NCBI RefSeq assembly: GCF_030253575.1
Contig: NC_080569.1
Location: forward strand, 2,934,001 to 2,998,000
Origin: Rhododendron vialii
Lineage: Eukaryota > Streptophyta > Magnoliopsida > Ericales > Ericaceae
Direction of reading: 5' to 3'
Length of the DNA stretch: 64,000 nt
Positions 57,713 to 64,000 of this stretch are shown piece after piece. Within the stretch, counting starts at the first letter, position 1. The number at the start of each line of letters is the position of its first letter. Made by a program: the position numbers and the translations under genes. Under the pieces are notes generated by a model. It worked only from the letters and a program-made list of their open reading frames with translations, did not search any database and was not told the origin of the DNA.

Positions 57713-58550
57713 AAGAAGCAGCTCAGCAGATGATAATTTAGTAAAGAGTACCAATTTTCCAGATGGTCTGAATGAGAAAGGTAACTTTTTGGTTGTTTTG
57801 TTTATTTCGAAGTAACGTCTTCTTCATCTTATTATTGTTGTTGTGGTGGTTATTATTGCCATATATGACTTCTCCTGGCCTATATATTACAACTTAAGAC
57901 GCAATATTCTGCCTTAAACCAACAAATCATTTTCAAGTAAGGAAATAGCTTCACATCTAAGACAAAAACTCTTCCATAAACCCAGAATTCAAACAGATAA
58001 AAACAGAAAATGATTTGCTCTCACAACCACAAAAGATATGGAGAAGATGGCGTACCCAAGTTTTCGTGTACATGCCTCGAAAGATTGTGTTTGACTGTCA
58101 CTTTGTCACCAATATGATAGAAGCAATATCACACTTGTGCATTTTATGTTTTGAATGGGATTTTATTGAAAATTGGACAATTCCCGTGATGAAGCAGCAT
58201 TAGCTGTAGGGTAAAGCTTTTGGTTTGGTTGTTCTCCCTTTAATCCAATCAGTCCTGTGACTATACATCTCTTCTGTCTAGTAGCTTGGCAGAAAGAAGT
58301 GATAAATATAAAACATTTGCCAGTATTTGAAGCCAAAAATCTAAATTGACATCTCCGGGATATTTTACGAACAAAATGGGTATGGTACTGTTACTACTGT
58401 AACGGATGTGCCGATTGTCAGGGTGCAGAGTTTGTTGTTTTGTTTTCCTTCCAATGGTTTCTTGTGTTTTTTTTATTGTCTAGGTGGTAACTTTGAAAGG
58501 TTGATAGACGCTCTATAATGTTCTCTTGTATTTCAGATATGCGTGAATGA
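52358..58550 (+). CDS. TIFY4B: PEAPOD / TIFY4B-type transcriptional regulator, 9 exons
   Basis: Exons: 52358-52475, 52618-52757, 53013-53146, 56383-56473, 56542-56701, 56996-57061, 57401-57461, 57563-57780, 58537-58550; 333 aa. The N-terminal PPD domain (about 12-64) reads LDKPLHLLTEEDISQLTRED and MRRPSWNKSQAIQQVISLK. The TIFY motif (TIFY at 144-147) sits in GQMTIFYCGKVNVYDDVPVDK. A Jas-like motif, SRKASVQRYLEKRKDRFKSK, is at 242-261. PEAPODs recruit KIX8/9 and TOPLESS and repress meristemoid division, limiting leaf and seed size. Intron 1 has an apparent GC donor, and an earlier acceptor for exon 4 was rejected because it breaks the frame. The last coding exon adds only four residues (DMRE). 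The true start is the ATG at 52358, not the in-frame TTG upstream. Confidence 0.93.
52476..52617 (+). other. Apparent GC-AG intron 1 of the TIFY4B gene
   Basis: The donor reads GAGAAAG|GCACATCC and the acceptor CCGTACAG|GGATGAG. The conserved protein junction KEKG-MRRPSWNK requires this join. No GT near the boundary preserves it. The intron is only 142 bp and mostly CT repeats. Confidence 0.7.
52811..52874. repeat. (TC)32 microsatellite in TIFY4B intron 2
   Basis: Perfect 64-base TC run about 50 bases into the 255-bp intron 2; CT runs also fill intron 1. Confidence 0.9.
55385..55646. mobile_element. 262-bp MITE in TIFY4B intron 3
   Basis: Ends TAGGGGGCGGTTCCTGGGAC and inverted TAAGGGGGCGGTCCCGCGGA. 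CATATA occurs next to both ends and could be a target duplication. The rest of the 3.2-kb intron (53147-56382) shows no other clear element. Confidence 0.75.
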
Positions 58551-59990
58551 ACTCGAGGCAGATGGTCTTGATAGCCATGTCTGTGTTTATCTTTACACTT
58601 GTATAAGCACGTACCGGCCCCTAGCAGAGAATATGTCCAGTGAAAATGACAATGGATGCCTAAAATTTTAAGCTTCCTTGTAAGTCTTCATATCCGGCTA
58701 TATTTGAAGAAAAGAGTCCCATATCTGTTTGTTTCCCGCGCATCTTACCTTCGCAAACTAGAGATACTTCTGAGAAGTTGTTCCGTGGAGAATTTTAGGG
58801 TAAGACCTTCTTTAGGGACTGGCTGAAGAGTGAAGAGTCCATATTTTGCTTCAGGGGCTTCCATTAGAGTACCTTACGGAAACTCTGAGCATGGACGTTT
58901 CTAGCCATCCACAGAACATGGGCAGCCCTGAGCCAGATTGCAGTGGTATTTCTATTGTTACTATAGTAATATTCATCATGGTCAATGTCTCTAATTTGAG
59001 GAATGAGAAAGCAAGTTTATGAATTAATGTAGTGCCTCGGAAGCAATTCCTGTAATGGTCGGTTTTTCTCCTCAACTTCAGGTCTTCTTTTTCTTTTCAT
59101 TTTCTAGACATCCTGGGATTGATAGGAACTTGATGGTTGAAACAACAAAACAAAACGAATATAAAATTTTAGATGATTGAGGTTGTCAACTGGTTGAATC
59201 GAAACGAGTTGTCAACTTCGGTTAAGTGAGACTAGCTTAGGAATACTGAATGATGTGTTGGCGGAAGATCCGAAGCTGTGTCGTGATTTATGATTAGGAA
59301 AATTGAGACGAAAAGGAGAAAGTCAGACTTTCGGTGAGAAGTCTGAAATGAAATATGGACATTTAGATGAGAGATGATTGGGGCTGATGCAACCACACCC
59401 CACACTAGAAAAAATATATATTATTGTTTTCTGATTGGGGTTCATAATTCCTTTTTTGCAATTTTGTTTAAATAAATGCTGGAAACATATAAACATGCCT
59501 TTGTAGTTTGTACGTCAGTTTATTTATTATTTCTATCTCAATGTCAATTAGTGGAGCAAGTATTATTGGGGTTGTAAGTAAGAAATGATTATCATCGAGT
59601 ACAGAAAAAAAGGGTGTTTGATAAATAAATAAAAATAATAAAAATAAAAAGAGTAAGTTGAGAGAGATACTAAAAGGGTGTTAGTTGTAGTCTATCAATT
59701 GCATTTCATTTCGAAATCCTCGCATGCTTTGGGGAGAAAAACTCATCACAGGTGCATCTCTAGTCTCTGCTTCCGGATGGAAATCTATGCAGGTGCCGGA
59801 TGGGTTTCTCGAATGCAACCATTTACTTCTGACAATCGTAAGTTTGACACCCCCCATATGTAGTGTTTTCCAATATAGGGAAGATATTAGTACGGAGTAT
59901 TTGGTTAGACAATGTCTTCTTTCTTCCTTTTTTCCCTTGATTTAGTTTAGACAAAGTCTCATGGTTGTTAATGGGTTAAAGGCCAAATCA
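58551..59990. other. 3' flank of TIFY4B and intergenic DNA
   Basis: The first several hundred bases are probably 3' UTR. Beyond it only short frames are present and no gene is recognised. Confidence 0.4.
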
Positions 59991-59994
59991 CAAA

Positions 59995-60176
59995 TGAGAT
60001 TTAAATTCTTTACACTGCTGGTGTAAACATTTGTTTCTTTCAAATTAGTTATATTGCATCACGTCATCATATTTTATTAATTGGGACAATTGTTTTGCAA
60101 CGGGGCGCAATATAATTGATTTGGAGGAAATAAATATTTACACCGCCACACCGGCGGTGTAAAGAATTTATTCTCA
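59995..60176. mobile_element. MITE related to 11282-11396
   Basis: AAATTCTTTACACTGCTGGT at the left and the inverse of CACACCGGCGGTGTAAAGAA at the right; shares ATATTTACACCGCC with the copy at 11.3 kb. Confidence 0.6.
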
Positions 60177-60547
60177 TCACAAATACCTCCTGGCATTGTG
60201 TTGCCTTCCTCTTTAAACTTCTACAAGGCTTAACCAATACAGAATCCAACGCATTTCGATTTCGGCCTCTAAAATAGGCCAACTTTAACAAAACCATGGA
60301 AATGGCAAAGAATAATGGAGTCTCTCTAATAAATCAATGACAATGAAACATGCCTACTTTCTCGACCCAACTAAACTACTCCTACTTCCGGCCTCCTATT
60401 CTATTTGTACGCTTTTTTCCCTGCCCTATAGCTATAAGGCGCCTTGTTAGGTACACTTTTCGATGTCGTATTGTTCAATGGCCTCTATATCTGTATATAT
60501 ATCTTCAATTGGATTACCTTTTCTTATAGGAGCCGTTGCACTTTAGT

Positions 60548-60793
60548 ATTTCTTCTGTCTCATATTACTTGTCCTTTTTAACAATATATATATATAGTTT
60601 TTGGGGCAAGAAATAAAACCTACTTTTTTTTTTTTCCAAACTTTGCACGAGTTTAAGGGCCAATTGAGATCTTTGAAAAGTGGACAAAAAAGGATTGTAT
60701 ATTGGATATAAAGTTCATTACCAATTTAAATATATAATTAATTTTTTATCTGGTTAGAATAAAATAAGGGGCTATTAAATTGGACGGAGGGAG
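60548..60793. mobile_element. Diverged Stowaway-like MITE
   Basis: TTTCTTCTGTCTCATATTAC and the inverse of ATTAAATTGGACGGAGGGAG are compatible with Stowaway ends; interior AT-rich. Target duplication not clear. Confidence 0.5.
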
Positions 60794-60949
60794 AAAAATA
60801 TTTTAGAGTAGACCTAAAAGATCCTGATTTTGAATGAAAGTTAAATAATTGGATTAAGCATGGTGACATAACTCAAACAGGATAGCTATTTAATTTCTTC
60901 TTGATTTTTTCGAAGGTTATTGGAAATTCTTTTAAAACTAGTGGGGTGT

Positions 60950-61166
60950 TTCCACTCACCAAAAAGCTGTTGACAACTTTTTTGTTGTCTTTATTTAAAA
61001 AAAAAATTGTATTTGTTAGTTTTTCGATTTTTATTTTTTCGATTCCTCTCGTTGAGGCGAATTAATGATATATAAAAGTTTGGCGCGAAAATAACAAATA
61101 CGAATTTTTTTGGAAGAAGTACGAAACAAAAAAGTTGTTATCCACAACTTTTTTTATCAGTGGAGA
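60950..61166. mobile_element. Hairpin MITE related to 49111-49473
   Basis: GTTTCCACTCACCAAAAAG and the inverse of CTTTTTTTATCAGTGGAGAC form the ends. GACAACTTTTTTGTTGTC is itself palindromic. Confidence 0.6.
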
Positions 61167-61826
61167 CTCCTCCTTAGCGAACGATTCAGATCAATAATGT
61201 GGGCCCCACAAAGCTTGTTCTAACGTCTGAAGCGTAGATGGCAAGTATACGAAATTAATTCTACCGTGTAATAATAATTCGTGGAGAAAGAAAGGTCGGG
61301 GGGTTTCTCAAAAAAGGAAGTACCATTGCAGGGAGATTTTGGTAATTTCGGCGTGATACCATGCCCAAGAAAGGCGAGGACTGCGGCATCTGGTGGTGTG
61401 ATTGGGGGAAAGTGAGGGCACTGCTTCACTGCTGCTGTCTCTAGCCTATGGGGGGTTCCCATTCGTTGTGTGATTGTGTCCAATTCCATTCACACACGTC
61501 ACTATTTTGCAGGTTGCCTTTTTTCCCGGGTGTTCAATGTTATGTTTTGTTTTTGAAATTTTTTTTGAAAAATAGTAGGAGTAAGTGGAAAGAGATAAAG
61601 AAATAAATGTTGGAAGTAGGGGAAATCTAAAGAAAATTTTTTGAAAATTTTTTTTGAATTGTAAAGAGAACAAAACACAAATCAGCTTAATCTCTTACCC
61701 GGTCTGGTTAAAATACAGGTTATTCACAAGGAGTTTCTTTCGGACTCGGGGGCTCTGCTGCCGCCATGGGTACAGTAGCCCCTACCCAGCCCTTAAAACA
61801 GCAACGTTTGCTTTAAAAAAGAATAC
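61167..61826. other. Intergenic DNA, possible SINE-like remnant
   Basis: TTACCCGGTCTGGTTAAAATACAGG near 61697 resembles the CCGGTCTGGTCAAAGGCAGG block of the SINE-like copies. No coding sequence supported. Confidence 0.35.
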
Positions 61827-62304
61827 TAACCATCAATTTGCAATTCTATAGAACAGAAACGTGATTATAAGAGCCCTAGAGACAAAATTTGATTATGTCT
61901 CTTTAGAATAATATGATTAGAATAATAAGATTTTCACACCCGTTCAAACGGAATAAAAATTGAAGAACTTAATTTTTTAACTATATTTTTTAATATATAA
62001 ATGGTCTCAAAAAATTAATTGCTCAAATTTTCACTCCGTTTAAATCGGTTCAAATATCTTGTTAATATGATCAGAATAACAAGATTTTTGCACCAATTCA
62101 AACAGAGTGAAAATTTTCACACTTAATTTTTTTAGACTGTTTATATATTAAAAACTATAGTTAAACAATTAAGTGCTTTAATTTTTAATCCGTTTGAACG
62201 GATGTGAAGATCTTACTATTCTGATCATATTATTCTAAAGAAACATAATCAAATTTTGTCTCTAAATCACATTTCTGCTCTATAGAATTGCAAATTGATG
62301 GTAA
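61827..62304. mobile_element. 478-bp inverted-repeat element
   Basis: ACCATCAATTTGCAATTCTA at the left is matched by its exact inverse at the right. Arms extend through GACAAAATTTGATTATGTCT. The centre has further palindromes around GATCAGAATAACAAGAT. Confidence 0.8.
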
Positions 62305-62321
62305 GGATTTTTTTTTTCAAA

Positions 62322-62463
62322 TATTCTACAACCACACCCAAAATCACACACTCAAATACACACTCTTTCACAAAACACAAGGGTCCCAGTTTAGTATGTG
62401 TGGGACCCTTATGTTTTGTGAGTGTGTAATTGGATATGTAATTTTGAATGTGGTTGTAGCATC
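62322..62463. mobile_element. 142-bp hairpin MITE
   Basis: CTACAACCACACCCAAAATC and its inverse are the ends; the loop region repeats AAGGGTCCCA and TGGGACCCTT. It lies about 20 bases from the previous element. Confidence 0.8.
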
Positions 62464-62469
62464 TTTTTT

Positions 62470-63557
62470 TTTTTTTTAACCAAACATTGCCGTTTTAGTG
62501 GCTAGGTAGGAACTACTGTCCCCATGGGGCAGCAGAGGCCCCGGGTCAGTTAATTTCTACCCAAAATTCGAATACTGATCAATTGTTTTTTCCGAGAATG
62601 CCATTTTCCCTTTGCTATGAAAAAAACAAGCTATCGCCTACACTTGAAGACACTGGACGGGCAGTAAAATTAGTAGATTGACATACTAAATTAGAATTTA
62701 GATTGACATACTAAATTAAAATTATCTATCTCAAGATAAATATCTTATGAGGTCATCTTAATCAAAATTCAATCTGACATATTTTCTAGATTGGTTTACA
62801 TTCTCATCAAGCTTTAAATAGTAATCGATTCTGATGTATCAAAGTGGATCCGAACAAATTCTACCATAACACTCTTAGCTAAACTCTCCGGTCTTTAGAG
62901 ATAATCTATTTCATTTTTTAAATCATAACGGTCATTCATTTTTGAAACATAACTTAATCATGTAACCATCAAGACCTGGTAGCTTGGATTTAAATTATTG
63001 AAGCGAACCGAGTGGACTTTTAACTGTTCAAAAATTTCTGCGGTCAATAAGACGCGCTCTATTTCTCTACAAATTCAATATTGCTAAAGCCGATCTAGTG
63101 AGTGTTTAGCGGTCCAACATTCCTTCCCGTTAGCAATCCACTCTTTGTCCTCTCATTTTTTTAAAATAAGGTTGTGCTCAAATATCCAATATTTTGTCCA
63201 CGGAACTCAACCCCATGGAATGGGAGGGTTGTAGTGCACCCGCAGCACTACATTGCGTAGTGTGGGTGATTCAACCGTCCATCTCACTGTGAACGTCTTA
63301 GATTTAATCCGAACGCTTACAAACCCTAGCTATCTATTGTTTGGATGAAAATTCGAGCCGTCCATTGCTCGTCCTTCGATTCAACAGACCTAATTTTTTC
63401 TTAGCACGGAATCCGTGAATGATGGTGACAAGTGACTACAAAATCATGGGAATACGGTACCGTTTATAGCCCAAAACTACTTGATTATTAACACCCCGTC
63501 GCTCCCTTGCTCCACCGAATCCAGATTTATTCCCCCTAACCCCTTCTTTTTTTTTGA
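62470..63557. other. Intergenic DNA, no gene recognised
   Basis: Short frames only. I see no domain, RNA gene or complete element in this stretch. Confidence 0.35.
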
Positions 63558-63935
63558 AATGATTTTGCCACCCTATTTTTTTTATAATGTCCACACCTTG
63601 TAAGTGTATTTTTGCACTGAAAAATACACTTGCAGGGTGTGACATTATCAAAAAAGGGTATGGCAAAAACTATTTTTTTTTCTTGATTAAATACCCATTT
63701 TGATACTATTCTTTTGTACCATACGTAGTAGCAAATTAATGGCTCGAAAAACAAAATACTAGCTGCAATCAGTGCAAAAAATACACTTGCAGTGTGTGGC
63801 ATTATAAAAAAAAAAAGGTGTGGCAAAAACTATATTTTTTTTTTCTTGATTAAATACCCATTTCGATACGATTCTTTTGTACTATACGTAGTAGCAAATT
63901 AATGGCTCGAAAAACAAAATACTAGCTGCAATCTT
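63558..63935. repeat. MITE with tandem segmental duplication of its right half and flank
   Basis: A hairpin MITE (about 63558-63672, GATTTTGCCACCC ends) is related to the one at 7065-7183. Its right half plus about 100 bp of flank (CTTGATTAAATACCCATTT.. to TACTAGCTGCAATC) is duplicated in tandem, with copies ending at about 63768 and 63934. Confidence 0.8.
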
Positions 63936-64000
63936 TCTGGTCTCCAACGGGAAAAAGAAAGTGGGAAGGAAAGAAAATAAAAGTGAAAAACTTTCCTTTT

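Noticed and set aside
1-64000. A biosynthetic or defence gene cluster
   Set aside because: The six genes are single-copy members of unrelated pathways with wide spacing and mixed strands.

Overview
This is nuclear DNA from a flowering plant, most likely a eudicot. The evidence is long AT-rich intergenic stretches, spliced plant-family genes with GT-AG introns, GA/CT and TA microsatellites, and a dense load of MITEs, SINE-like copies and one solo LTR. SINE-like and MITE families hint at an asterid, but I cannot place the species.

Layout: (1) 1034-9979, minus strand: a complete 12-exon group-3 sulfate transporter (SULTR3;1-like, 656 aa). Its introns are swollen by transposons, and it has a TATA box and a CT-rich 5' UTR. 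(2) About 10.3-25.5 kb: gene-poor intergenic DNA made of hairpin MITEs, SINE-like copies, a hAT-like element, a minisatellite and a poly-T/poly-G tract. (3) 25608-30899, plus: a seven-exon FORKED-like/VAN3-binding protein (DUF828 plus PH domain, 525 aa). (4) 31537-34961, minus, convergent with it: a four-exon LIFEGUARD/BI-1-family membrane protein (242 aa). (5) About 35-40.3 kb: MITEs and a captured or truncated fragment of an ALBA-domain gene. (6) 40354-40938, plus: an intronless RING-H2 E3 ligase (ATL67-like, 194 aa). (7) About 41-46 kb: a nested transposon cluster. (8) 46068-47471, plus: a two-exon chlorophyllase (308 aa). (9) 47.5-52.3 kb: MITE-rich DNA. (10) 52358-58550, plus: a nine-exon PEAPOD/TIFY4B regulator (333 aa) with an apparent GC-AG first intron. 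(11) 58.6-64 kb: MITEs and a tandem segmental duplication.

The six genes belong to unrelated pathways: anion transport, auxin and vein patterning, cell-death control, ubiquitination, chlorophyll breakdown, and leaf or meristemoid growth. I see no operon-like or gene-cluster logic. Exon boundaries were built by hand from splice sites, reading phase and family conservation. Every model closes in frame with family-typical length. I found no clearly new multi-gene system. The most unusual signals are CT microsatellites directly at two splice donors of the transporter, a non-canonical GC donor in the TIFY gene, an intron whose retention would truncate its Jas-like motif, nested transposons, an ALBA exon fragment, and several near-perfect long hairpins.
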